From Gnetum montanum (taxonomy: Eukaryota > Streptophyta > Gnetopsida > Gnetales > Gnetaceae), in contig MNCI01030303.1 in assembly GCA_015680685.1 (NCBI GenBank), positions 1-22,932 of the forward strand: a stretch of DNA of 22,932 bases. The letters are read 5' to 3'. The stretch's first letter is position 1, and the number at the start of each line of letters is the position of its first letter. This document shows, piece by piece, positions 7,601-18,112 of this stretch. The translations under genes and the position numbers were made by a program. The notes below the pieces were generated by a model. That model was not told the origin of the DNA. It searched no databases and saw only the letters and a list, made by a program, of their open reading frames with translations.

Positions 7601-10110
7601 GAGGAGCCCCTACAGAATGGACAAGATGAGTTTGAGGCTCATTCAAAGAACAAGAATCCCTTTTATGCCTCCATTCAGTAGGCTACCTCTAGTTTCATCC
7701 CTCCATAGTCCCACCCATCTACTTTCTGTTAGGAAATTACATCCCCTTTGTCACCTCCTAAGTCAACCCCTATGGTGGCAAGTTATCAAGTGCATGTGCA
7801 TTAGGCTGTAGGACCATTTGTCATCCCTTCCTTTGTACATCACATGCATTAGGATGCAAGACCATCTGTGATCATCCCCTTTGTGACATCGACATAGTCT
7901 ATGCAATCCTCCATGCTAGCATCCGTCATGCCCATGTAACCTTACGTACACACTGTGTAGATGTCCTAGCCACCACCAACTTAGGTGTTGTACATTTTTC
8001 CCATCTTGTTGGCACCCCCTATAATGACACAAGTCATGACTCCATGGTGGACCCCATCATCAATGCCCATGGCATAACACACATAGTAGTATAAGCAACA
8101 GCACATGCAACATGCATCTCATGTGGTTGCATAGACCATAGTAGGGTTGTGGATCACTCAAGTAGCATAATGGGTAGCACAACTTGTGCTGCTTGCTGCA
8201 CTCATCCTGAGCTTGGACCAAGCATTCAAGCTCATTTAGATGCTAACTAAGAAGGTTAAGTGAGTCAAAGTTTCCTCCTCTGAAATGGTCCATGTGATGG
8301 ACTTTTACCAAGATGGCCCAATCAATCTTGCAATCCCATCACTAACCCTACCTCCTAGAGTCCAACTTCCCTAGTTCACTAAATATAATGGTGAAGGGAA
8401 CCCTAACGCCAATCTAGTGACCTTTAGTTTTGAATGCCTTCTCTTGTAGGCATGGCCACATGTAATCATCCATGTGTTTTCCATGTTTTTGACTGGCAAG
8501 GTGCTAGACTGGTACCGTGTGCTCCCCAAGGCCTCCATATCTTCCTTGGAGGAATTGTTCAATTAGTTCATCACTCGCTTCAAGTACAACTTGAAGCCTG
8601 AGGCAACCTTGGATCAATTAATGTAAATTAAGCAGGGCCACTTAGAGCTTGTGCAAAAATTCATCCAATGTTGGAGCACTACACTTAAGGAGATTCTGAG
8701 CCCATTGTGGAAATCCACCTACTAGTCATTTTCAAAGGCATAGTGAATGACTTCATCAAGTTGAAGATGTATTACCTTGCCTTGCACTCTTTGAGCTAAG
8801 TGTTTGCTCAAATGAAGAGCATTTAGGATGTGGGGAAGACTTGTATGGATCCAACCTATGTGGCCTACAAAAATTCACATGCAAAGAAAGACAAGAAAAA
8901 GGGCAAGACAACCACAACCATTTCAATAGTGGCCAATGAGGCCAATCCAAACAATGTCAAACCAATAGGCAAGGCACCTAAGGCTCTAGCCAACAACAAG
9001 GCATCTAGCTCTGGCACTGTAGTAACCAACCAGTCCACATCATCAATAGCCATGAGGCAAGCTACCCTAAGGCTAGACTTTGAGTGGAAGGATTTCTCAA
9101 AGTATACATCATTTCCCATCAGGCCATCGAAACTCTTGGATCAACTACTCAACACTAGGTGCATCCACTATAAGCAAATGTCTAAAGATGCTTGTAACTA
9201 CCATGATCACTATTGCAAGCTCCTCAAAGGTCCATTAGTTGCTGCACCAAATGAGCCTCCAGTCCCTAAACATTTCAGGTTAGATCGGTTCTACCATTAT
9301 GATCAACTACCTAGCCATGACACGGATTTCTACATGGCCTTACAAGATGACATACAAAGCCTGATTAACTAAGGTGAACTAGTCCTTGATGCAACCAACC
9401 CAATTATCCTAGAAAATCAAGCAATTAAGGTCTACAAAGGCCCTCTCAATGCAAGTGATGTAGGCTACATTATCAATGCCATTAGCATTGAGGACAACTC
9501 AAAATCGACACAAGAGCCATTCATGGTTCGTGTGCCCTCTAGCAACACTAGGGCCTCCTTAGTGTCAACTAGTTTAAGGTTCCCTTTTGACATCAGAGCA
9601 CCACCTAAGGTGCCCATGACACCCTTTGTGGTTAGGACCCTACAACACATTGCAACAACACCAACCCAGACATCCATTGTCATTAGGATGCCTCAATGTA
9701 CAAACTCCTTACCTACTCAAAGTCTGGTGGTGGGGACTACACTAGGCCCTACCCACCCAAAGCCTCATCCTACATACAAAAGCATGCAGTTTAGGCGGTA
9801 GTCCAGGGGGCCCAACGAGCACCTCATCCAAAAAATTATTAGGAAACACATGGAGCTAGTTTCATCTAAGCCCATCCCTTTAGCTTCCATTCCTATGGCT
9901 ACGTCAACTGAAACAGCCATCGCAAGCAATCAACAACTGAGCACTGAGGCTTAAAAGTAGAAAAAGCAAGCCAAATGCAAATCTCCCCCCCTCCTGAGAG
10001 ATTTATCTCTTAGGTTGCATGAAGGAGATGAAGGCCAACAAGGAAATTGACAGTGGTAAGGATTTCCTAAATGCATTGGCATAAGTCAAATTAGCTCTGA
10101 TGTAAAAAAA
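7601..10110 (+). pseudogene. Tat-lineage Ty3/Gypsy gag
   Basis: Gag encodes the structural protein that packages retrotransposon RNA in cytoplasmic particles. One frame runs from 7601 to about 8710 without an indel but with 21 stops, then shifts and runs 8712-10040, then shifts again. The N-terminal part is Pro/Gln-rich. From 8375 the capsid-like retrotrans-gag core follows: FTKYNGEGNPNANL, FLTGKVLDWYRVLPKASI, FITRFKYNL. After it come a Lys-rich spacer (KKDKKKGK) and, at 9292-9333, a decayed C-x2-H-x4-H-x4-C knuckle followed by ALQDDIQSLIN. This order and the last motif are those of plant Tat/Ogre gag proteins. The true Met is unclear. 16 of the 21 early stops are TAG. Confidence 0.8.
9292..9333 (+). 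other. Degenerate gag zinc knuckle (both Cys now Tyr)
   Basis: Codons read Y-H-Y-D-Q-L-P-S-H-D-T-D-F-Y. Against the C-x2-H-x4-H-x4-C pattern seen just upstream of the ALxDxIxxLI helix in Tat-type gag, both cysteine positions are TAC (TGC with one G-to-A change) and the first His is Asp. Only the second His survives, so zinc binding is lost. Confidence 0.55.
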
Positions 10111-11035
10111 ACACAACCTTAAGCCTATACAACTTGGTCATGACCTCCTTTGCTCACTACAAAGAAATGGTTTACATGTTGACCTCTATTCCTATTAAGA
10201 AGGACATAACAATATATGAACAAGCCATCCATGCTATGATGCTTCCCCCTACACCATAGGAATCAAGCCTAATGCCCCTAGCATTTCGCGACAAGGCAAT
10301 CAAGGTTGATCCTAAAAAGGATCATGTCATCACTACGCCAGTGTTCATAACAATCCACGTAGGGCAATGAAAGATTCATAGGGTGCACATCAATGATAGG
10401 GTGACAACTAATGCCATCCCATTCCCAGTGATTGACAAGCTTATTCTTGCCAACCAAATCAAATCCACGAAGACAACATGCCTAAAGTCCTGTAATGGGT
10501 CACGCGTTGTCGTAAAGGGGATGATCACAATAGCTTTCATGGCAGGGGAGTAATTCCCAACAACAGTTGAAGTCATTATCATTGAGGAGATGCTTGGGTT
10601 CAACTTGATCCTAGGAAGGTTCTAGCTAGCCCAATTACAGGTTGTCTCTTCATCCATCCACCAAGAGATCCATCTTTCGTATGAAGGAAAAGAAGTAATC
10701 ATATATGATGATAATGTGGCCCCTCCAACCATCAACAAAATTGACATAGAAAAAGGGTTAGAGGTAGAGTTCCTCAATGACATGCCACCTATGAAGGATG
10801 AGGGTCAACCTTGTCCGATAGACCCACTCAAGGAACTAAAAGAAGCTAACGACCTCCCCGAGGAAGCTCTTTAGGCAGAGTTGCCCTTTAGTATCATAGA
10901 CAAGGATCTAGGCAAATATCACCTCATGCTACCTAGACCCTATGCACCTGCTAACCCCCATTAGGTTAGGAAGCAATTACATAACTAAGGCATCCCCTTA
11001 GTCCAATAGGTGCTAGGTGCCTGCTTGCCCCTAAG
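10111..11035 (+). pseudogene. Tat-lineage protease and linker to RT
   Basis: The frame runs 10131-10985 with a handful of stops (TGA, TAA, TAG). Early residues NLVMTSFAHYKEMVYML and FRDKAIKVDPKKDHVI match the gag-protease junction of plant Tat elements. The protease core includes HVITTPVFITIHVG, then TTVEVIIIEEMLGFNLILGR with the hydrophobic-Leu-Gly-Arg block that closes retropepsin folds, and WLAQL-like plus SSSIHQEIHLSYEGKE. The catalytic D-T/S-G triplet is not recognisable where it should be (around 10385-10410), so the enzyme is dead. A Pro/Glu/Asp-rich linker follows to about 11035, where homology stops and a foreign or intron-like segment begins. Confidence 0.7.
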
Positions 11036-11212
11036 CTTCACATGCCTCGTTTATCTTTTGCTTATGTAGTTACATTTCACATGGTTGCTTGTGTTTTACA
11101 TCATTTATTTTATTAAACATTCATTCCTTTTATTTATACATTTTTTATTTAGTTTTCTTATGGATTAAAAAACACTAAAATTCATAAAATTCAAAATTGT
11201 AAAGAATTATAT
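11036..11212. other. T-rich start of the segment separating protease and RT
   Basis: The plus strand becomes T-rich with many ATT/TTT words and no open frame. It follows the last coding-like codons of the protease linker. Possible GT donors sit at about 11008 and 11015, so this could be the beginning of an intron in the sense transcript or the left end of an insertion. Confidence 0.35.
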
Positions 11213-11535
11213 ATATATGGCTTGCCATGGCCTAAAACTAGCCACCTTCCTCACATTGTCATGGCCTAAAAAGGCCTTAAACTAGCATATGGCCCACTAT
11301 GGCCTAAAACTGACAACCCTTTTTCTTTTGTTGCAATGGCTTGGAATGGCCTAAAACTATTGCTATGGCCTGCCAAGGCCTTAAACTAGCACCTCGTGGC
11401 CTGGAATGGCCTAAAACTGGCAACACATTTTCTCTTTATTAGCAGCTAAAAATGACCTTAAACTAGCAATTTCCATAGTCCAAATGGCTCAAAATTGCCA
11501 ACAGCCCTCTTGCCATGGCCCTAAACTAGCATGGA
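11213..11535 (+). repeat. Minisatellite-like array of GGCCTAAAACTAGC
   Basis: About ten degenerate copies of ATGGCCTAAAACTAGC, often preceded by a mirrored TGCCATGGCC or AATGGCC, spaced 20-40 bases apart. Some contain the inverted pair GGCC-TAAAAA-GGCC. No protein frame fits. A shorter set of the same motif in the same orientation occurs at 16860-16970, near the other end of the segment between protease and RT. Confidence 0.7.
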
Positions 11536-11736
11536 ATCCACAAAGGACCTAATTGCATCAATCCACTACATTATTAGCATGAAACACTTAGTAAATAAAT
11601 GCAAGAGTCTACATAATACACCCCACATAGCAAAAAATAGTTTATTAATCCATCAATGAAATACATGACATGACTGTACAGTAAAAATGGTTAAAAAATG
11701 CAAAAGTGCCCAACAGTAAGGCTACATCATGATTGC

Positions 11737-14700
11737 TTAGCTGGTGGTATTCAATGGGGGTTGAGGCTCCTGTTCCTCTTCCTTTGCCACTTTGCTAGGG
11801 CCTATGGCATTGCTTGGTGCCTACTCAAAGCAACACAAAATAGTAAAATAGTTAGCAAATGCACAACAAGCAAAATTAACATAAAAAGCACAAAATAACA
11901 AAAAAATAACAAACTTGAGAGGGTCCTGCATCCATCTCTGAAGGCAATCTATCAAGGATCTTCTCCAAGTGTTGGAGGATTTTAGCCTTGAATGGTTGCA
12001 TCTAGTCCTCTTGACCAAAGTCAATACCCACAAGGGTCTTGCCTTTTTCCATGGCAGTCCATGTGGATGGCTCCATCGAAAACATGGTAGAGAAAACTTC
12101 CCCTGAGGGCATAGTAATCTACCTCTCTAGAGATTCATCCACCACTATGTGATGAGTGAACAGGTCATAGGCTCATGTCCCACCTGTTAACCTTAAGGAA
12201 TAGCTTATGACAATGGCATGTGATGGATTCCTCCTTGTACCATTTAAGATACATGTCTCACTTGTTCTTGTAGTTGTGCTTGTGGGTCTTCTGAGTCTAC
12301 CCCAACTAATACACCTTGGCACTATAATCCTTCCAATCTTGGTTTTTTTAGGATAGTAAGTCCATATGAAACATTTTCTTGATAATCTCTCTAGTGGTCT
12401 CATTTTTGCCCCAGATTGCTGATTAGTACCTAGCATAGTCAATCTTGACTATCTACTAGGTACTGTTCCCTCATGTGCAAGCTACAAGGAAATCATAATG
12501 GGACTACAAGTCCTTCATCTTAGTGTCCTAGCTCATCGCCCTATCCTGGAGCCCATGTACCCATTTTCATAGGTGCTCATTTGTGCACCTGCAAACCCAT
12601 AATACTTTCGCACATGAAAGCACGCCCTTACTTATTGCCTCATACATGTGGTGGGGCACTTTCTCCACTTCAGAGAAAAACTTGGGGATGACATCCACCT
12701 TGGCCACCCTGCTTGGATTCCAGTGAAGCATAGAACCTATTGGCATACAATAAGCAAAACAACATTAGCCACATACTAAGTTTCAAATCAGTAAAGCAAG
12801 ACAAGCAAAGCAATAGCGCATGCATATCAAGCTTAGGATCCACCTGTTATAGGTGGTACACCATGTTAACTAGACCTTCCATGAAGGTGAACTTGTCAGG
12901 TACCTCTACCCATGGATCCATGTGGTAGGTAGAGGTGGACCTCGGGCCACTGGTAGGTACCTTTGCAATTGCAATGCAATAACACATTTAGCAATAATCA
13001 AGCAGCCAAAGATGCAAGAGTAGAAAGAAATTAGAAATAGATTGTAACTTAAATCACATACCTAGCAAACCCTTAGGTGTGAGAGCGAGGGAATCACCCA
13101 ATTGCATACCATCAAAGAGAATATCAAAATCACCCCCATGAAGGTGAAGTAGTCCCTCCTCCTCCAACTATTGGAGAACTTCTATAGCCTCATGCAATTC
13201 TTCCTCTTGTGCCTCTCCCTCATTAGTTTGAGCAGGAACCTCCTTTGCTAATGCTTCTATCATTGCCCCAATGGCCCTCTCACCTAATTCCAATAATTCA
13301 CACACATGTCAAGATTATCATTTTAACACTTAGCATAATATAGCATAGTGCAAAAATCCTAAAAATATAAATACATAAAATTCAAAAATGCATCTAATAA
13401 CTCATACTAACCTACAACATCCATGCCCAAGTTGTAAAACTTTAGGCAAATCTTCTTGCTACCTGCCTTTTTGACCTCTCATGCAAGCTCCTGTATGGAA
13501 CATGGCCTCTTAATCTTTGCCTTAGATGGTCCCACTATCTTGGCAATGTACCAATCGGTGGAGCCTCACCTGCACTATCATGCAAGTAGTGAGATCACCC
13601 AAAGTAACCTTTAGTCATTACATAAAATGACTTACCAATCACCTCTAGGAGGTTTTGTGCTTATGTGATAGCAAATAGGTGCTTGACCCATAACTTTGAG
13701 AGCTATGTGTGGTCTTGCACCACCCATCGTCCATCCTCACGAACCAACAAAAACTCCACAAACCTTTGTAGGCATCCTACAAATAATGCAAGTGTAGATG
13801 TGACCTTTCCTGGAGGTTATGGTGCAGCTTGATGATCTCAACATGTAGGCCACTGGCAATGTGAGAGGCTCAGTTGTACCTTGTTCCCTCCTTCAACATG
13901 TCCCTTATCACTTGAGCTTTCTACATCCCAAGGATTTTCCCTTCGAAGAGCAGCTTTGAAAATACATGATCATGAAAGAGAGGGTAAAGCTCATGGACCA
14001 CAACCACCTACACATCCTGAATGAGTACACCTTTGCAAGATCGAGAAGTTCCTAGCCACTCCTCGATATTGCCTTGGTGGTCCACCTTTCTATTAGTCTT
14101 ATCAATGACCAACGGGCCATTAGAGGGGAGGCCAAAGAGGTTTGTAAAGAAGTCATCAATAAGATCTAGGACCACCCTCACACCATGTACCTACATGACA
14201 AAGTGATGAGCATCCAAGACCACCCTCACATCATGTACCCACGTGACAAAGTGATGAGCATCGTTGCTAAATAAATCAATAATAGCAATCATTTCAGCCA
14301 CCAAAATTCCTAGGCTAAGGGCCAAGAAAATGTCCATCAACCTAGCCCATGTAAGCCTACTGGTCAACTTTTTTGGGGCTTGGTGACACAACCAATGTTG
14401 TGCATCCTTGACATTACCATACTTCATGATGAGGGTGGCCTCAATGCAGCTCATAGCAACCATCATGACCTCTCTTGAAGTGACTGCAGCTACAATATAG
14501 GCAAAAAAAACATTAGCATCATCCAAAAAGACAAAGTAGCAAATGTACAAGAGTTAATGATAAATTTCTTACATGAGACAAAAGGTGTGCATGATGGTGG
14601 AGGTGGCATCGATGCCTCCTCAATGCTAGGTATGCCATCCATCCACTCCACATCTAACCAACCATGGGTTTGACACCTCTTGTAGACCTTTGGATACCAA

Positions 14701-15371
14701 CAAGGATAGTTTGCCAAGTCAAATCCAATTTGCCCAATCACCCCCCGCATGGACCCTTTTGCAAGATGGAAATTCCTACAAAGTAGTGCAGGTTAGGTTT
14801 AAGGCCCCCTCCTTATCATGCAAGCCATACTCATCAATGCTAAACCTGGCAACAAACATGAGTAGTTAGCACCTTATTATGATCCAATAGCTAAAGGAAT
14901 AATGCAAAAATCATAGGGACACTTACCGTCCAACACAGTACACTATCCTACGTGGGTTCTGAAATAGGTTATGCACATTCCAAGCAACAAAGAGGGTGTT
15001 TCTCTTACTATAACAATTGAATTCTAGCATTCCCAATATCCTAGACAAAGACCTAATTCTCTTAGGGCCTTGTCTTGAACCCCCTACTCTGTGGTCACCA
15101 GTAGTGGGCTCATCAGACATGAAAATCAAAATTTTCCAATTTGCCCCAGGCAGCAATGTCTCCATGATGACACTAGTAGCTTCCACTACTAAGTGCAACC
15201 ACATCATCATGCTAAAGTGTTGAAGCAAGAATTCCAAGAACTCACATGCTCTTGGCTAAAACCATACCACCTGGTGATCCAACTGCGTGTTCGGTGTGGA
15301 TGTGTTCAACATGGCCTTGTACATATAGTAGAGGATGCCAACAAGCTCTACCATAATGAGAATTCAATACC
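11737..15371 (-). pseudogene. Multi-exon antisense gene of unknown function
   Basis: Eight exons are read on the minus strand, antisense to the Tat element: 15371-14927, 14845-14573, 14489-13643, 13569-13412, 13283-13062, 12960-12844, 12736-11915 and 11820-11737, ending at TAA 11737-11739. The seven introns are 73-128 bases, all GT-AG (donors GTAAGT, GTAAGA, GTGATT, GTTAGT, GTATGT, GTGGAT, GTTTGT). Joins 1-2, 2-3, 3-4, 4-5 and 7-8 keep codon phase; 5-6 and 6-7 do not, and exons 2 and 7 hold a frameshift. Total coding length is near 990 codons. Visible pieces: GSTDWYIAKIVGPSKAKIK, a Glu-rich exon 5, EIIKKMFHMDLL, and a last exon APSNAIGPSKVAKEEEQ. I recognise no domain. Many TAG stops show it is dead. 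Confidence 0.62.
14170..14265 (-). repeat. 48-bp in-frame tandem duplication in exon 3
   Basis: Two adjacent 48-bp units (14170-14217 and 14218-14265) encode DAHHFVTWVHDVRVVL twice in frame. The right unit (first in reading order) is open. The left unit has TAG where its partner has TGG and ATG where its partner has ACG, so the pair shows directly how the gene has decayed by C-to-T / G-to-A change. Confidence 0.85.
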
Positions 15372-16176
15372 CTACAACCACAAAAGCAACCAAAAGAAAA
15401 AGCATTAGTATACATTGGATGCACAAAAATACATTAAATTACACTTAGAAAAATTAGTAAAGTTAACATAAAGTAGCATAACTTAGCAAAAAATATATCC
15501 TTAGGGTCCCCTTCGGGCCCTATAGGAATAGGATGTTAGTACACATGTTTGATATGCCTGGTGCTCATTTGTGTATAGCACTAATGTAGCATTAGCTTTT
15601 TGTGTTACATTCACATGTTTTGCATTGCTTTGGTTCACATGTTTTAGTAGTTTGACATGCTCAATTTGTAAGTTTGGTATTTTGACAAAGCTCTAGTACA
15701 ATTCACATTTTGTTTCACATGTGGCATTCTAACACTTTGCATTGTCACACTTAGCATTTTTTGGGGTTGGCATTTTTTTCCTACATGTAGCAAATTGTTT
15801 GATTTTTTTCTAACTCTAGGTAGCATAGCTTGGGATGCCCGAAAAAAATTCTAACTCTGGATTACCCCTCCTAGAGAGTGTAACCTAGATAAATGTCAAA
15901 AAATTCTAACTTTAAGCTACTCTCCCTAGGAAGCATTGCTCCCAAAAATCATGAAATTTTTTCTAACTATTGGCTACACCTAAAACATTAAAAAATCAAC
16001 AAAACAAATTCTAACAACTAGGAGCATAGCCCCAAAATTCCCAAAAAAAATTTCAAAAAAAAAAAAAAACTAACTCCTACCATGACCATCTACACCATGT
16101 ACTACTTGCCAAAATACCCAATCATGTGATGCTACATAGAAAAGGTAAAAAAGTGCACCATAGCAAAACCAATTAC
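15372..16176. other. Non-coding stretch with TTCTAACT repeats and poly(A)
   Basis: No gene seen on either strand. Between 15780 and 16050 the phrase TTCTAACT occurs several times, alternating with GGCTAC and TAGCAT words related to the repeats at 5.5-6.3 kb. An A-run lies at about 16050-16070. If the candidate first exon at 16177-16223 is real, this stretch is a long first intron of the antisense gene, possibly with missed small exons. Confidence 0.4.
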
Positions 16177-16223
16177 CCATGAACATGCCCTCTCTTCCTA
16201 GCTATACCGACCATGGTAGCCAT
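16177..16223 (-). other. Candidate first exon of the antisense gene
   Basis: An ATG at 16223 on the minus strand lies in the strong start context CACCATGGCTACC. It opens 15 codons (MATMVGIARKRGHVH) ending at a plausible GTAATT donor. The phase does not match the exon starting at 15371 directly, so another exon or a shift would be needed. Chance occurrence is possible. Confidence 0.3.
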
Positions 16224-17190
16224 GGTGATGGTGGTCCCTACCAAGGTAGGCCACCTGAAAGCCCAAACCCTAATGCAAGGTAAACTAAAAAAAATAAAAT
16301 ACAAAGCAAAAAAAAAAAAGAAAAAAGATTGTGCAAGGGGGTCAGCATAGTAGTGTACCTAGTAGATGGTGGCTCCCTCCATTCCTCCATGCATGCCTAG
16401 GGTAGACATCTTAGTGCTCACTCTCCCTCATCCATGTTGATGAGTTTTGTGTGTTGACATTCACTTCAGCACATCATGTCGACTACTACGCTCTGGCTAT
16501 TACGCTCTAATCACTATGCTCTGGCTTCCACTCCTTACTCCAACTATGCTACACTCTTTAGCTTCTTATTTTTACTTTGAAAAATGATGGTTTACCCTTA
16601 GGGAAATGTGCATATATACCCTCCTGGGGTAATTAAATGTGATACCTACTAGGATGGCACCCCACACTTAGGTAAATTTTCCAAGTTTTTCTAAACGTAA
16701 CAAGGGGTAGAGCGTAGCAACTAGAGTTAGGAAAATTTTCAAACTTTTTTTGGTGGTCCCCAAACTTATAAAATTTTCTAAATTTTTCTAATTGCCCAAT
16801 GAATGCCCAAACCAACTCCATGTTCTAAGCCTTCTTCACCTTGCCTAAACCAAAGTAGCTTGCACAATTAATGGTTTGCTATGACCTAAACTAGCAAACC
16901 ATGGTCTACTAAGACCATAAACTAGCATCCATGGCCTATCAAGGCCTAAAATCGGCCCATGTACTTGCTCCTCTAATTCCACATTTTCACACTCAGGTGG
17001 ATTTTCATTGCATTACTTTTCTTATTTTATGCATTTCAACTCCATTAAGATAGGTGTGGCTTGATGTTCCTTTTAATTGTTCTATAGGATTCTTGGTAAG
17101 ATCATGACATGAGCACATGTGGCCATATTCATTCACCTCTAGTCCTTATTAAGCCTCATGGTGACTTCATGTGATACATTGGTATTGAAT
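16224..17190. repeat. Repeat-rich non-coding region before RT
   Basis: It contains an A-rich tract (16290-16330), three spaced TAYGCTCTRRYY units (16486-16525) ending in GCTACACTCT, a plus-strand TATATA at about 16612-16617, and more TTTTCTAA words to 16790. GACCTAAACTAGCA-type motifs at 16860-16970 resemble the array at 11.2-11.5 kb. Near 17055-17090 a T-rich run ends in CTATAG, which would serve as an intron acceptor just upstream of the RT frame. No protein gene is visible. Confidence 0.45.
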
Positions 17191-17194
17191 TCCT

Positions 17195-18112
17195 AGACCT
17201 TGAGCCTAGGCCTATGACGAACATATAATATTCATAGAGGTGTCACTATATTGGCTAGACCATCTAGTTAAAGCCCTAGATCTAGAAGTAGGCAACATCA
17301 CTGAGGATCCCCTTGTTGAAGTCCCTATAACAACACTTAGTGACAAGGTGAAAACAATAAAACTTAGTTCCTTGTTAGAGCCTCAACATACCCAAAACAT
17401 CATCAAAGTTCTCAATGATAACATCAAGGTGTTTGCATGGTCCTACAAAGACATGCGAGGCCTAAATCCTCGCATAGTACAACACAATATAATCCTTGAT
17501 CCTCACATAAATCTTGTTAAGAAAAAAGCTTACAAGGTTAGGCCTGAGGTGGTGTTGGTAGTTCGTGATGAAATCACCAAACTCTACAAGGCTAGTTTCA
17601 TCTAGGTAGTTAACTATGTACCTAAGAAAAATAGAAGCATACACATTTGCATAGATTTCCAAGACCTGAACAAGGTAACCATTAAAGAAAATTTTCCATT
17701 TCCTAGTATTGATCAACTAGCCGATACCATGGCTAGCCATGCCTTATTATCCTTCATAGATGGGTTCTCTAGTTACAATCATATTTGGATCAACCCAGAG
17801 CACCAACTCAGTACTACCTTCATGACCCCTTGGGGTACATTTTGCTACACAATGATGCCTTTTGGACTAAAGAACATAAGAAGAACATAATAACACACAA
17901 TGACATACATTTTCAATGATTATTTGCTAGATTTTCTCAATGATTACATTGGCAACATAGCAGTTAAGTCCAAGGTGGCACATAACCACAGAGATGACTT
18001 AGACTGTGCACTCAAATGTTGCCTAAGACATGACCTTAGATTGAACCCTAAGAAGTGTGTCTTCGGTGTCAAAATAGGTCCAATGCTAGGTTTCATAGTA
18101 TTAGAAGTAGGC
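17195..18112 (+). pseudogene. Tat-lineage reverse transcriptase
   Basis: One frame without indels runs through the RT, which copies retrotransposon RNA into DNA. Motifs in order: KVFAWSYKDMRGL with a following VQHNI block (upstream RT spacer typical of Tat/Athila), HICIDFQDLNKVTIKENFP, LLSFIDGFSSYN with the first catalytic Asp kept, TPWGTFCYTMMPFGLKN, then a decayed stretch with TAA-TAA, then IFNDY. The active-site box at 17945-17956 reads Y-I-G-N instead of Y-x-D-D, so both Asp are lost. Stops also occur at 17606 (TAG) and 18113. About 20 codons between LGFIV and the next block are missing, causing a frame change. It continues the gag/protease frame set from 11035, separated by 6 kb. Confidence 0.85.

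Noticed and set aside
8865-9119. Minus-strand open frame opposite gag
   Set aside because: Complement of the well-supported gag frame 8830-9372; a composition shadow.
15017-15408. Plus-strand open frames at 15017-15223 and 15193-15408
   Set aside because: They lie opposite exon 1 (15371-14927) of the antisense gene, where the minus strand has a longer frame ending exactly at a GTAAGT donor.
5540-16850. LTR pair: the repeat-rich regions at 5.5-6.4 kb and 15.8-16.8 kb
   Set aside because: They share motifs (GCTACACTCT, TTCTAACT) and both have TATA boxes, but I could not align them base by base over any length. RT lies to the right of the second one, which is wrong for a simple 3' LTR.
11036-17190. 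CACTA-type DNA transposon as the origin of the inserted segment
   Set aside because: Subterminal-like repeats are present, but no CACTA/TAGTG terminal inverted repeats or target-site duplication were found by eye, and no transposase motif was recognised. Kept only as a hypothesis.
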